Shown here: piece after piece, positions 20,979 to 31,578 of the stretch
How positions within the stretch are numbered: position 1 is the stretch's first letter
How the letters are laid out: each line of letters opens with the position of its first letter
From: Alectoria sarmentosa
Taxonomy: Eukaryota > Ascomycota > Lecanoromycetes > Lecanorales > Parmeliaceae
Reading direction: 5' to 3'
Assembly: GCA_009733775.1 (NCBI GenBank)
Contig: WOGZ01000357.1
Span: 1-31,578 of the forward strand
Length of the DNA stretch: 31,578 nucleotides
The notes under the pieces: generated by a model
Told to the model about the DNA's origin: nothing
The model's input: the letters and a program-made list of their open reading frames with translations, nothing else
Databases searched by the model: none
Program-made: the position numbers and the translations under genes

Positions 20979-22537
20979 CAAAATCCCGTTCTAGCGTGAA
21001 AGCTGAAATGGATCATGTTCCTTTCTCGGCATGTCTTTCTTTCTCTCTGAAACGCCGCTAAGCGATGAGCTTCCTCGGCAAGTCTTCGACACGTGCACGT
21101 TGGAATTAGGATTAGAGCTTCATCTTCTGTTCAATCACGCTCAAGTTCCAGCAAAGAAATGATTGAATGCTACCTAACAGATGCTCCCTTACCCATGTTT
21201 AAGTACCCCAATCTTTCAAAACCACCCTCATAGCCAAGCTCGGAGCGGATGGCATCATGAGAGTGCTAAAGTTTGAGAACGTGGTCTTCTCAACCTGTCC
21301 TATCATCTATATCAATCTCAACTCCACACACGTCGAGCCAGCTGTCGACTGTATCATTACCTACGTTACTCCTACCTATACCCTACAACCCTGAGCCTCG
21401 GATCAAGATGTGATCCGTTGACCGTACGAGCGAGAAGGCGACTTCGCCCAAATTCAACAGCTCTGGATCATTGGGCAAGAGGTTCATTCTCTATTTTAGT
21501 ATCGAAGCTGACGGATACATACCCGCTGGTTATAAGTAAACTTGAGGAGCTCATGATGTAATACTTCAACCGATAGTGATGGTCGGTCCACTAAGTCCTC
21601 GAGAATACGAGGGCATCAAACTGAGGCCCAATCGGCGAATCTAGGGCAACATGATACATGAGCTTGACCACTCAAATTTCGTGAGTGTCCTGTCAGCACG
21701 TGTGTATACGAGTCTCACTCTTCCACCGGCGCAAGGATGGAATGTTCGCCCACTCTGATCTGATCACGCCTGGACATTTTCAGATGGGAACATTCTACTG
21801 AAGTCAACAATCCACGCCCCTGTGTCGGAAGATGGAACTAAGGACGTGTCCCCAGGTCATCTTAGCCGCAGCATTATTCACAGTTCCGTCGCCCAACCTT
21901 CCTTCCGTTTTTCTATTTGAAGGAAGAAAGTACGGCTGACCCTTCTCTCCAGAAAAACGTCCATATTGCTCCCAACATCTCCAAAGCTCTGCGAGCTTTG
22001 CTGTTATTGAAGAGGGACCGATTTGAGCCTCATGACGCTTTGCACGAATACACACGCCGGGCATCGCCAAGCGATTCCGTCTATGGTCTCCTCCCAGCAC
22101 ACTATCTGTATAGTTACTGTCAAGGCAACTTGAGGAACCGCTACGACCATTCGTACGTTTCTCAGCAAAGTGTTGGTCAACATTCAGAATCAGGTTGGGG
22201 CACGGGGCAAAGCAAAGTGTGTAGAGAAGGGCTGATAGGCACTTGGATTGTGAATAGAGCATCATTGAATTCCTGGCTCTAGGACGTCGGTTGAAAGCGC
22301 GTCTCAAAGTCGCCGCTTTACAATAGATGCATTCAGCCTACTTGAAGTTGAAAGTATGTTGAAGGGTGAATGCAAGCAAGCCTTTTCATTTTGTAGCTCC
22401 TTTTTTTAGTCTATGATGATGCCGTTCATGACATCGTCGATATGACAACTAGAATGTTGGCAAGCGATCATGGTCATCTCGGGGCCAGAATGCTTTCGCA
22501 ACAAGGCTTTCTATTTGCAAGTATTTCACCGCATTAC

Positions 22538-23684
22538 CTAGAGCTTCTGCATAGCAGCCTAGAGGAAAACGACATCAGTTCATGATCCGACGTATGCTGA
22601 TCGAAGATAACTCACCACGTCAGTGGATTGCACATGATCTTCGTCACCCTCAATCTGGCCTTGCAAGTCGTCGATTGAGACCTTCTCATCCTCAACAACC
22701 AAATTGACCTGCAATTTGCTGATGCCGTACCCGACGGCGACAAGCTTGGATGCACCCCATGTCAGCCCATCCATCTCAATAGAGCGCATATTCTTTTCCA
22801 GCGCCTTCATATCCGTTTCATCGTCTTTGAGAATGTCAGTCTAGGGTCGATCATCAGTGGACGTGTTAGACTTACCCCAAGGTTTGACGTCTAACGTGAC
22901 AATGCTCTTCGCTGCAGGCTTCACTTTACCCTCTTTTTTCTTCTTGTACGCCGCCAGATTTGCCTCTTTCACCTTCTGAGCCTCCTCATCTTCCGACTCA
23001 TCTGACCCGAAAAGGTCGTCTTCATCGTCCTCAGCTTCGGTAGGAGTACCCGTAAGAGCTTTGGGATTGGTAGGAATTTCGCTTTGATCGGGGCCGTAAG
23101 CGCTGTGTGATTTGGAGGGGTCGCCAGGAAGCGAGCCGAATTCAGACCCGTGGGAGGTCATGTGCTTATACCAGCGGTAGGCGTGAGGGTATTTGGCTGC
23201 CTCAGGCGTAGACTTCAGTGCCTTGAAGGTAGCGACATCGGCTTGAGATGGTCCGTAACTTAATTGTGATTAGCTACCAGTCTTTCAAGGTGGTATACCA
23301 CGACGGCGCAAAGTTTGAAGTGGCGAGGTCAGAGATGCGTTGAAAGCGGGTTTGATCGTCACAGGAAGTGTCTTATTCTTCCATAAGCAACACGGACCTG
23401 TGTTCTCATCATGTAAAATCCAAGGAAAAAGCAGCCCCTTTGGGATATGGAAGAGGTATTCCCTGGAGAAGAAGACATTTTCTTTAGGCAAAGTAGAAAG
23501 TATTCCCCAAGAGGATCTCTCGCAAGCCGAGTTGCTTCCAGGGAGCTTACCCGGTAATGTAGGATCTTGTGCGAAGCCATGACTCCAGGGCTTATGACAT
23601 GTTAGCTAGGTATCACAGCGCCGTGGAGAATTTGCATCGCTTACTCTGTATTCCCGTGTCGTTAACAAAATCGGTAAACCCCAT
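22538..23684 (-). CDS. EFB1: Translation elongation factor eEF1B alpha (EF-1 beta)
   Basis: Exons, in transcription order: complement of 23645-23684, 23551-23590, 22876-23258, 22616-22824, 22538-22558, giving 230 residues. It is the nucleotide exchange factor that reloads eEF1A with GTP. The N-terminus MGFTDFVNDTGIQ, then SYITGYGPSQADVATFKAL, is the GST-like fold. An acidic segment around EDDLFGSDESEDEE (about 97-113) follows, then the C-terminal exchange domain from KPWDDETDM to the terminal STDVAAMQKL. The start is fixed by the conserved MGFTDF. Intron 2 (23259-23550) is 292 nt, far longer than the other three (51-57 nt), and contains a snoRNA. Two 40-nt exons lie at the 5' end. Confidence 0.95.
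23327..23414 (-). ncRNA. snR18: C/D box snoRNA U18 (snR18) in EFB1 intron 2
   Basis: Read on the minus strand, intron 2 holds a C box ATGATGA (23406-23412) and a D box CTGA (23329-23332), about 84 nt end to end. Between them lie GGTCCGTGTT (23389-23398), a weak D' box CTTA (23384-23387) and a C'-like TGTGACGA (23356-23363). GGTCCGTGTT is the U18 guide, complementary to the conserved AACACGGACC of large-subunit rRNA. The fifth base upstream of D' pairs with the A of CACGG, matching yeast A649, a known snR18 target. In yeast, snR18 also lies in the EFB1 intron, so host and location agree. The intron is otherwise anomalously long. I see no clear terminal stem, and D' is degenerate. Confidence 0.8.
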
Positions 23685-24181
23685 CTTATCGCTATTTATT
23701 GTGCGACGTACAGGGTTTTGGTTCAGAGAAATGAAAAATCAAACAAGAAAGTTATAAGTGTGTGCAGTAGACGGTGCAAGAAATGGAAGCTGTGCTGGAT
23801 CTTCAGCTGTAGAAAATTCAAAAAATTATAGAACTGATGTGAAATGGCGGCAAGGGAAAATAATTTATCCGGCACGAGGCGAGTGTCTTCTAACATTTTG
23901 GCTGCACCCTCGGCAAAATGATTGCAACGAGCCTGATTTATTTGCAGCACGGCTTCGTGATTGCATACATAACATGCAGAGGGGGGACGAATACAGTCAG
24001 TGCTTTGGATCATCGATAGAATTGGCTTAGACTGACTGGCATCTTCCGCTTTTGACCCACATATCACACCAGTTCAATATGGAGGATCCTGCCCCAAGCA
24101 TACAGGCTTGCTGGGTCTGCTCAGAGCAGACGATATCCGGCTTCACCGCTGAGACCTTATTTGAAGTCGGGTCTTGCTTAA
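23685..24181. promoter_or_regulatory. Upstream region between EFB1 and Hsp78 pseudogene
   Basis: EFB1 (minus) and the Hsp78-like pseudogene (plus) point away from each other, so this 0.5 kb contains the EFB1 promoter and leader and the former promoter of the pseudogene. No other gene is visible. No element could be assigned with confidence. Confidence 0.5.
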
Positions 24182-26741
24182 ATATGTTGTCCGAGAACCC
24201 TACAGCTGGAGTTCCAGCTGCGTTTCCCAGTCTCGATCTGTAGAACGAATCATCGTTCTTACGCCAGCGGGCGACCGCGACCCCCAGAAGGCACCTACCG
24301 TATGAACTTGGGTGACGATAAGGGCGAAGAGAAATCGGCATTAGAGCAGTATGGCGTGGACCTGACATCGAATGCAAGAGATGGAAAGCTAGATCCAGTC
24401 ATTGGGCGTGACTCCGTACGCAGAATTTTTCAAACACCTAGAATTGGGCTTTGGGACATTTCTTACTGTACTTCACTTCATATAAATAATTCCAGGCTCA
24501 ACTTACCGTTTTGAGCTGGCACTGCTAATTCTGGAAATATAAGCCAGCATATCCAACGCCTCATCCAAATTCTTTCACATAGGGCAAAGAACAATCCCGT
24601 GTTAGTTGGGTCATTTGGTGTTGGCAAGACAGCGGTAAGATTCTCCCCCAAATGAAAACTGGAATTGCAAGACCTGTTTAGCAATAGCATAGGATATTGA
24701 TTCGCAAGCACTAGGTGCTTGAAGGTCTAGCCCCGCAATTCGTTTGCGGGAATGTACCAGAGAGCATCAAGGAAAAGCGGGTGATTGCCTTAGACCTGGG
24801 GCTTTTGATATCAGATGCCAGACTCAGTGAAATTAAGAGATTGATCTTTGTGCCCAGGAAAAGCCAGACTAAATTTGTCTGGTTTGGTTTCGAGGCGACT
24901 TCGAAGAGCGACTGAAGGCTGTGCTAAAAGAGGTTGAGGATGCTCACGGCGGAGTTATACTGTTCATCGATGAAAGGCACACTCTGCTGGGGCTCGGTAA
25001 GGCAGCGGGCTCTATGGACGCGGGAAACCTACTCAAGCCTGCTCCGTCAAGTGGGGAGGTCCAATGCTGTGGAGCGACGACATTGACCGAATACTGATCA
25101 ATTAAAGAAGGACGCTGGGCTTGCTCAGAGGTTTCAGCCGATACTCGTGGGTGAGCCAAGCGTCCAACAGACAGTGAGCATTCTCCGAGGTCTAAAGGAA
25201 AGGTACGAGGCCCATCACGGAGTCCGAATCCTCGATAGCGCTCTTGTTGCTGCCGCAAATTTGTCCAACAGGTATCTAAGCGAAAGGTTCTTACAGGACA
25301 AAGCTATAGACCTGGTTGATGAAGCAGCCTCCGCTCAGAGACTGCAACAGGAGAATAGGCCTGATCCTATTCAGAATTCGGCCGCCAGATCATGACCGTT
25401 CAGATCGAATTAGAGAGTTTGCGAAAAGAGAATGATGTCGCAAACCAAGAGCGCAAAGAAAAGCTCCAGGAGTCTGTGTCATCAAAAGAACAGAAAGTTG
25501 CAAGGCTCATAGACTTGTGGAATGAGGAGAAATCGGAGATTGATGCCATAAAGAATGCCAGGTCAGATTTGGAGAAATCACGTCTGGCGTTCGAAAATGC
25601 CCAGCGAGAGGGCAACTATGGCAAAGCTTCCGAGTTAAGGTACTCTACAATTCCCCAGCTTCAAACTCAACTGCTGCGAGAGGGATCCAATTCTCCAGGA
25701 AAGAACCCATACGAAGAAACACTTCGCGACTCTGTTTCTGCTGATGACATCGAGGCCGTGGTATCTCGTCAGACTGGCATATCGGTCACCAAGCTGATGT
25801 CAGGAGAAATCGAAAAGCTCGTCAAGATGGAAGGCATTCTACGGCAATCCATCCGCGGACAAGACGAGACCCTGACTGCCGTTGCAAACGCAGTGAGATC
25901 TCAAACAGCAGGTCTTTCTGGAAACAATCGCCCAGTTGCCTCCTTCCTCACGCTTGGACCCACGGGTGTCGGGAAAACAGAATTGAGCAAGAAGCTCGCA
26001 AGTTTTTTGTTCTCAACAGAGTCCGCCATGATTTGATTTGACAAAAGCGAATTTCAGGAAAAGCACACAGTCAGTAGATTGTTGGGGTCGCCTGCCGGCT
26101 ATGTCGGCTACGAAGACGCTGGACAACTCACAGAGGCCGTACGTAGAAAACCATACGCCGCTACTGTTCGACGAATTTGAAAAGGCTCACCGCGACACTT
26201 CCAGCCTGCTCCTGCAGGTGCTTGACGAAGGATTTTTTTCAGACGTACAAGGACACAGAATCGACTTTCGGAACACCATAATCGTATTAACATCTAATCT
26301 CGGCGCTGATATACTTGTGAATGCTGACCCAATAGATCAAGATTCATCGGAGATCTCGTCCTCTACTAGAGAGGCAGTCATAGCCGCTGTAGGTTCCACC
26401 TTCCCTCCTGAGTTCATCAACCGCCTTGATCTAATCATTTCTTCCATCGTCGGTCTAACTCAGCTTCAAGGGATATTTTCGATATCCGCTTGAATGAGTT
26501 GTAGTTTAGGCCTGAGGACCGCCGAATTGAGCTTACGCTTGAAGATGACGTCAGCGATTGGCTGGCAGAGAAGGCCCATGACCACCAGTATGGAGCCAGG
26601 CCTTTGAATCGCCTTATCTCCAAGCAGATTGCAACCGGTCTGGCCGACAGGATTTTAAGAGGCGAACTTGGAAACGGCCAACAAGCGAAAGTGGAGATAG
26701 CACGGGGGGGAGATAATCCGATTGTTCTGCCAAGTACATAA
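24182..26741 (+). pseudogene. Disabled mitochondrial ClpB-type disaggregase (Hsp78-like)
   Basis: Successive frames encode nearly the whole of Hsp78: a presequence-like Arg-rich start ending RSYASGRP, ALEQYGVDL, Walker A GSFGVGKT, Walker B VILFIDE, the middle-domain coiled coil, the second Walker pair GPTGVGKTE and LLFDEFEKAH, and the C-terminal GARPLNRLI segment. Two introns still look functional (24416-24547 and 24635-24714). Lesions include no ATG ahead of the presequence, a roughly 68-nt disruption (24820-24887) with an 8-bp direct repeat, frameshifts near 25095, 25375, 26155 and 26430, and in-frame stops at 26034-26036 (TGA) and 26502-26504 (TAG, where the family has Gln). Domain order and most motifs survive, so the loss is probably recent. 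Clustered assembly errors are the alternative, but the neighbouring genes are intact. Confidence 0.88.
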
Positions 26742-27220
26742 ATAGATGCAAATTTGTCGTCCTTGTAGGAGTCCCGGCGATCCGATTGTGAAGCTTGGAG
26801 TATGAGCATCTTTGGGATTTGGGAAGTTGCAGCGCAAACGTCAGCATCCCGATGCCTATTGAGCCCCTCTCCATGTCTTCCCTCCTGCTTCCATGCCTCG
26901 AGAGTGCGCGATATGAAAACGAAAGGGAAGGATTTTTCTTCTTTGAGCATGCTGCACAAACGAACACTGCTCCATTATCAGAGGATTTCTGTTCAGAACG
27001 AGAGTGAAGATGATCAATCGCAGCTCGCAACCATTGAATCAATAACCATTGGATGTCATCATTATATAGTCTTCAGAAATCGAACACAACTCTTAACTTG
27101 TCTTGATGTTGACGGCCTGATAGTTGATGGGGCTCGTTTGAAAATATCGTTATTTTCAAGCCAACACACTTCCCGTTCTCACCTCTTGAACCCTCCTCGT
27201 GCTCGCTCCCCGAAACGACC
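26742..27220. promoter_or_regulatory. MSH5 upstream region
   Basis: This 0.48 kb lies between the end of the Hsp78-like pseudogene and the MSH5 start. Overlapping short frames on both strands have no recognisable content. The last 80 bases are C- and T-rich, as is common just before fungal start codons. Confidence 0.5.
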
Positions 27221-30200
27221 ATGATTGCTGCCAAACGCCGTCGTGATGGCTCCATCGCTGCAACGCCAGCAATAAGCCAAAGCAGTGGCTTGCGCGCATC
27301 ATCCTTTGTCCAATCATCTCCACTTCGTCATTTCCAGCCGATCAAGCGTCCCCAGCAACGATCTACAGAAAGAGTCAGTCTGCATCTTCCCAGAAACCGT
27401 ACTGGCTCGAAAGCTCCGTCTTCTCATGTACGTCCTGCCTATCGCCATTCTCGCCTCTCTTCTGTTCCTGCTTCCGCTGTCGATTTAGCTCGAGAGAATG
27501 GAATTGGAGAGCAAGAAGATGACAGCGACCCTGAAGAAATCATCATGTGCGTTGATATGAGGGAAAGGGATACGGTCGGCTGTTGCTATTATGAGTCCTC
27601 TACAGGCAGCTTGCATTTGGTAGAAGATATTCAATGCGGAGGATTGGAGGTGATTGACACTTGTGGGTATGCTTGTGCGAATCCTGTGCACGGACTGATG
27701 AGGAGACAGTGAAGCTGCACATTCAGCCTACAGTGGTCATACTATCAATGCGTGTGGACGAGACCGTCGAGCAGTATTTCGACCCAGATGGGAGAATTCG
27801 AGATTCAATCAACGGAGATGGTAAGGACCTTGAATGTTATGTGATGCTCCGGCTTACACTCTATGTGCTCTGGAAGGAGATAAATTCGCTCTCCCCTACA
27901 CGCTTGAATTTCGTCCGTCTCCGGAGTTCAACTACGACGCTGGGAAGAACAAGCTCATCAACTTTCGTCTCTTCGCTGACGGCAGCCCTGAGGTTTCATT
28001 CATTGCACCAGGAGATGATGATCCTTACGATGATTACGGGGATGGTGCCGGCGCAGGATATACAGGCCGTCAAGGCCAACTGCTGAGGCTGTCTGCGTCG
28101 ATCGATATGGAAAGCCGTTTGACTATCGGATGTGCTTGTGCGCTGCTCACATACGTGGCAAGGAGGAAAGCTGTCGAACATCTCCCTGACGACATTAACG
28201 CCAACAACTTGTTCCGTTTCTCCACAATCGAAATGTTTAGTCTGAAGGGCACGATGTACGCTTCGGTGTTTCCGCCGAATATGAAGCATATTCTGAACAA
28301 ACATACCTAGGTTTATCAACGCAGACACCCTGGCCTCTTTACAGATACTGCAGTCAGAATCCAATCCCAATACACATAGCCAAGGCCCAACGAGAGCCTC
28401 CTCCGGATCGAAGGAGGGTCTTTCTATATATGGCCTCTTTCACCACCTTGCAAGAACCCCACAAGGCAAATATCTTCTCCGGCAATGTTTTCTGCGCCCG
28501 AGTCTGGATTTGGACGTGATCAACCAGAGGCTCGAGACGACTAGCGTGTTCTTGAGACCAGATAACGACGGTCCAATGAACAGTATTGTCAAAAGCTTGG
28601 GTCAAATCAAAAACATGAGGAAGGTAATGATACACCTGAGAAAGGGCATTAGCAATGGATTGAGCAAAGGAGGTGGGATCAAGAGTGGCATCTGGTCGAG
28701 CCTCCGATCGGTAAGGCATCTGAATGCTGCAGAATTCTGCTAATTGATGTAGTTCGCTTTTCATACGCTGCAGATTCGGGACGCTCTGGCAGAGGTGGTT
28801 GGCATCCATAGTCTCAAGATCGGAATGAAAGTGGGCTCTGAGATTCCTAGCACCTGTGTCCAAATGACTGAACACAAAGGCTAGGTTATTCAGAAATTCG
28901 ATCCTCATGGCCTTGCTAGAATAGGAAGGAACGTCAGTGGGATAGTACGCACTCACGTTTTTGCTTCATCCCAGGAGAACCAAGTCCACATGCTGAAGTC
29001 TGACGTCCCAGGTTGACTTCGCCGCGTCTGCCGAGATGCATCGCACTGTGGTTAACACGGGTGTCAGTGACGAATTAGATAATATGAAACGGACCTACGA
29101 CGGCATCGAAGACTTGCTGAACTTAACCTCACAAGAAATTGCCGCAACGATCCCGGCAATTTATAGTCTCGATCTGAATGTCATCTTCTTCCCCCAGATC
29201 GGCTTCTTGATTTCAATTCCAATCAATTCAGACGCTGGTAGAGGCGACTGGGAAGGAAGGGAAGTGGAGGATCAGCACTGGGAACGTATCTTCTCAACGG
29301 CAACGAGAGCATACCACAAGGATTTCCGAATGCGTGAGCTTGACGAAACGCTAGGAGACATGTATGCTATGATCTGCGGTACACCCCTAAGAAGACAGCA
29401 TTTTCCTTGGAATGGCTGATGACAAGTCCACCCGCAGATAAAGAGATAGAGATCATCTATGAGCTCGGACAGCGAGTATTAGAGCAAGAGACTATGCTGA
29501 ACCAAGCCTCCGATGCTTGCGGAGAGCTAGATAGGTTGATTACCATGCAGACCATATCTCTTCATTCACTGACCATTGTAGCCTTCTCGCGCTTGCACGA
29601 GGAGCCAGAATCTACAAGTTTTCCAGACCCCACATGACACGCAAAAACGTCATTCAGATCAAAGGTATGTACATGTCAGGAGCAAATACTTCCTGTTCTG
29701 GATCACTTTTCTGGTTGTAATATATGTTTTGGGAGCGAAAGGATCTTGCTAATTTTCGAGTGTTTCGATGCTCGGGATTTTGCGTTCAAGAAGTAATACT
29801 GACTCCGAAATTTTTATAGGTGGTCGGTGAGCCATTTTCCCACGCACCCTGCGTACAGGGCACAATCGCTGACTCTAGTAGACATCCGTTGCAAGAGCTC
29901 ACGGTTCCTGCATATGTTCCCAACGATACCTTCCTTTTTGGGGGACCTGGCCCTCCAGACCCGACCGAATTTCAAGAAGTCCAAGCTGGGAACGACGAGG
30001 CGACCAGGGGAAATTCTCAGAAAACCCCTGATACCAACGCCTTGGAAAGACCCTACATGCTCATGATGACTGGACCGAATTATTCCGGCAAAAGTGTCTA
30101 TCTCAAACAGGTTGCTTTAATTGTCTATATGGCACATGTCGGTTGTTTTGTACCAGCAGATCGCGCGACTGTGGGTTTGACGGACAAGATATTGACTCGC

Positions 30201-31071
30201 ATTGCCACCAGAGAAACTGTGTCACGTTTCCAGAGTGCCTTCATGATTGACCTGCAGCAAGTTGCTCTTGCAATGACGCTGGCGACCCACCGGAGCTTGG
30301 TGATCATTGATGAGTTTGGTAAAGGGACCGACTCGACTGGTAGAGTACCCTTTCAAGAGACCCTCCCTCTTCCAGGAAATACATAACCTTCTTACTGACT
30401 TTGTTTACAAGATGGTGCAGGCCTAGCCTGCGGCGTCTTTGAGCATTTTCTGGGCCTTGGAATTGACAGACCCAAAGTTCTGGGTGCGACTCATTTTCAT
30501 GAGATCTTCGAAAACGGATTCCTGCAACCTCGACCGTCCTTGTACTATGGCTATATGGAGGTGCATCTGGATCGAGAGGCAGAAGAAGTGAAGGACCAGG
30601 TAATTTATCTGTACAAGTACGAACTTCGATGCAGTCTCAACGCTCGGCTGATAAACAACTAGCTTTCGAGCCGGCCGTAGCAGTACTAGTTATGGCAGCT
30701 GGTGAGGCATAATCGTGGCTCATGGATTCTGTCGCTGACTGATACTTAAGTTGCGCGGCCTTGAACGGCGTTGACGCGACCATTGTTAAAAGGGCCAATT
30801 TTTTCGTGGAGATCAGTGCCAAAGGCGAGGATCTAGTAGCAGCATGCGCAAGAATTTCAGAGAAGGAAGAGGAAGACCTGGAGAAAGCGGTAAGTAATTC
30901 TAATCGCATTGATTTGAAGTATGAACACTGAACGTGGGATAGGAGGAGATAGCGAGGCTGTTTCTGATCCAGGATTTCCGAAGCCTTTTAACGGGCGTCA
31001 ATGAAGTTCAAGAGGCTCGAAATATACTGGCGATTTTGATAGGGTCGTCTGAAGACCAGAACGCCAGTTAA
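27221..31071 (+). CDS. MSH5: Meiotic MutS homolog 5
   Basis: Fifteen exons: 27221-27662, 27710-27820, 27877-28255, 28311-28710, 28753-28830, 28885-28944, 29012-29378, 29438-29534, 29582-29664, 29820-29826, 29882-30339, 30412-30616, 30663-30701, 30751-30889, 30943-31071. They total 997 residues without a stop. The order fits MSH5: a variable basic N-terminus, the connector and core (TMFINADTLASLQIL, HRTVVNTGVSDELD, MKRTYDG), then the ATPase with Walker A GPNYSGKS (about 739-746), Walker B LVIIDEFGKGTDS (from about 814) and GATHFHE. The C-terminal SYGSCCAALNGVD is the family's helix-turn-helix entry. The MutS mismatch-reading domain I is absent, as is usual. With MSH4 it stabilises meiotic recombination intermediates for crossing over. 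Exon 10 is only 7 nt. The intact frame implies selection and possibly a sexual cycle. Confidence 0.93.
29820..29826 (+). other. MSH5: 7-nt microexon of MSH5
   Basis: GTGGTCG lies between introns 29665-29819 (GTATGT..TATAG) and 29827-29881 (GTGAGC..TAGTAG). With it the protein reads IKGGRHPLQEL, the conserved MSH5 sequence. Without it the frame shifts and the GGRHP motif is lost. Confidence 0.8.
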
Positions 31072-31264
31072 TGGAGAACTCGACTGCTTGCATACAACAT
31101 ACGGTCAAATCCAATAGAAGTTAGTACCCCTGTATCGAAAATCATTGGGAAACTAGAAATTAAGCATCAGGGCTAGCCACCCCCCCGCTAAGGACCCGGT
31201 CCCGGAAGGGAAATCCTGTAGCAGTAGAAATCAACGTAAGCAAAGCATTATTCATGAAGTGTGT
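31072..31264. other. MSH5 3' flank
   Basis: Short transition zone between MSH5 and the right AT-rich segment. It includes a C-run (about 31180) in a small GC-rich patch. No gene is seen. Confidence 0.5.
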
Positions 31265-31578
31265 GATGTGTACAATATAAGTTTCGTAATATTTCGTAAT
31301 AAATCGCGAAAGAATTATTATTAATATTGTTAATCATTTATTTTAAAAAATATATAAAATATATAAAAACTTATTTTCGATAATAGCAAATCATGTTTTT
31401 AAAAGAATTTAAACGTAAATTTTTTAAAAATGTATTCTTTTTAAAAGAAAACGCAATACTTTGATTTTGAAGTTTAAGTCGATAAATAACTCATTTAAAA
31501 CATTATTAGAAAATCGTTTCGTTTATTAAAATTAATATAAAGTTATATTATATAAATGTATTAAATAAAACAACTAAA
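31265..31578. repeat. AT-rich isochore, right flank
   Basis: A+T-rich DNA of the same kind as at the left end begins here and continues past the window. Residual C is again mostly in CG or next to T. No recognisable element or open frame of interest. Confidence 0.75.

Larger units (their letters stand above)
19281..22537. other. Gene-poor stretch
   Basis: About 3.3 kb with no gene I can support. Open frames on both strands (for example 21804-22307 minus and 21917-22282 plus, which overlap) lack known domains, signal peptides or conserved splice partners. Base composition is ordinary, unlike the isochores. Two simple-sequence tracts are listed separately. Non-coding transcripts or fast-evolving small genes could be missed here. 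Confidence 0.45.

Noticed and set aside
21804..22307. 167-codon minus frame overlapping a 121-codon plus frame
   Set aside because: Neither resembles a known family. Mutual overlap in unconstrained DNA is expected by chance at ordinary GC content.
23285..23491. 68-codon minus frame within EFB1 intron 2
   Set aside because: The EFB1 exons splice cleanly around it, and the same bases contain the snoRNA boxes and guide.
24416..24547. Apparent frame break early in the Hsp78-like gene
   Set aside because: It is explained by a normal GTACGC..CCAG intron; joining restores IGRDS-HIQRLIQIL, so I do not count it as a lesion.
28354..28956. 200-codon minus-strand frame opposite MSH5
   Set aside because: It is the antisense shadow of MSH5 exons 4-6; the plus strand encodes conserved MSH5 sequence there.

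Overview
The window reads as nuclear DNA of a filamentous ascomycete (Pezizomycotina). The genes carry many short GT..AG introns, mostly 42-65 nt. The gene set is fungal: RGS-LOV photoreceptors, NOP4, MSH5, eEF1B-alpha, a Dap1-like protein and a bZIP factor. A gene-bearing segment of ordinary base composition (about 2.94-31.26 kb) lies between two extremely A+T-rich segments that look like products of repeat-induced point mutation (RIP). I cannot name the species.

Layout. 1-2935 is an AT-rich RIP-type isochore with no credible gene. Its inner edge carries a decayed tandem duplication (2945-3261). 3577-5639 (minus) and 6914-9481 (plus) are two divergent RGS-like/LOV photoreceptor genes separated by about 1.27 kb. 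9946-11698 (plus) is a ureohydrolase (agmatinase type) with a predicted secretion signal. 12365-12899 (plus) is a small Dap1/MAPR-type cytochrome-b5-fold protein. 14028-16271 (minus) is intronless NOP4. 17052-17917 (minus) is a bZIP factor. 17918-22537 is gene-poor and holds one TA-flanked inverted-repeat element (18821-19278). 22538-23684 (minus) is eEF1B-alpha, and its 292-nt intron 2 contains a U18/snR18-type C/D snoRNA. 24182-26741 (plus) is a disabled copy of the mitochondrial ClpB/Hsp78 disaggregase. 27221-31071 (plus) is an apparently intact 15-exon MSH5. AT-rich DNA resumes at about 31.26 kb.

How the parts relate. Most genes are independent fungal transcription units. Two groupings stand out. 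The LOV genes form a head-to-head light-sensor pair that may share a promoter region. NOP4, eEF1B-alpha and the intronic snoRNA all serve ribosome production or translation. Exon-intron structures were built by hand from splice consensus, reading phase and known family motifs. For every spliced gene the summed exon length is a multiple of three, but no transcript evidence was available. The strongest unexpected observations are the intronic U18-like snoRNA, microexons of 7 nt (MSH5) and 14 nt (agmatinase), the paired LOV genes, the Hsp78 pseudogene, and a possible cassette exon beside the LOV membrane-binding segment.
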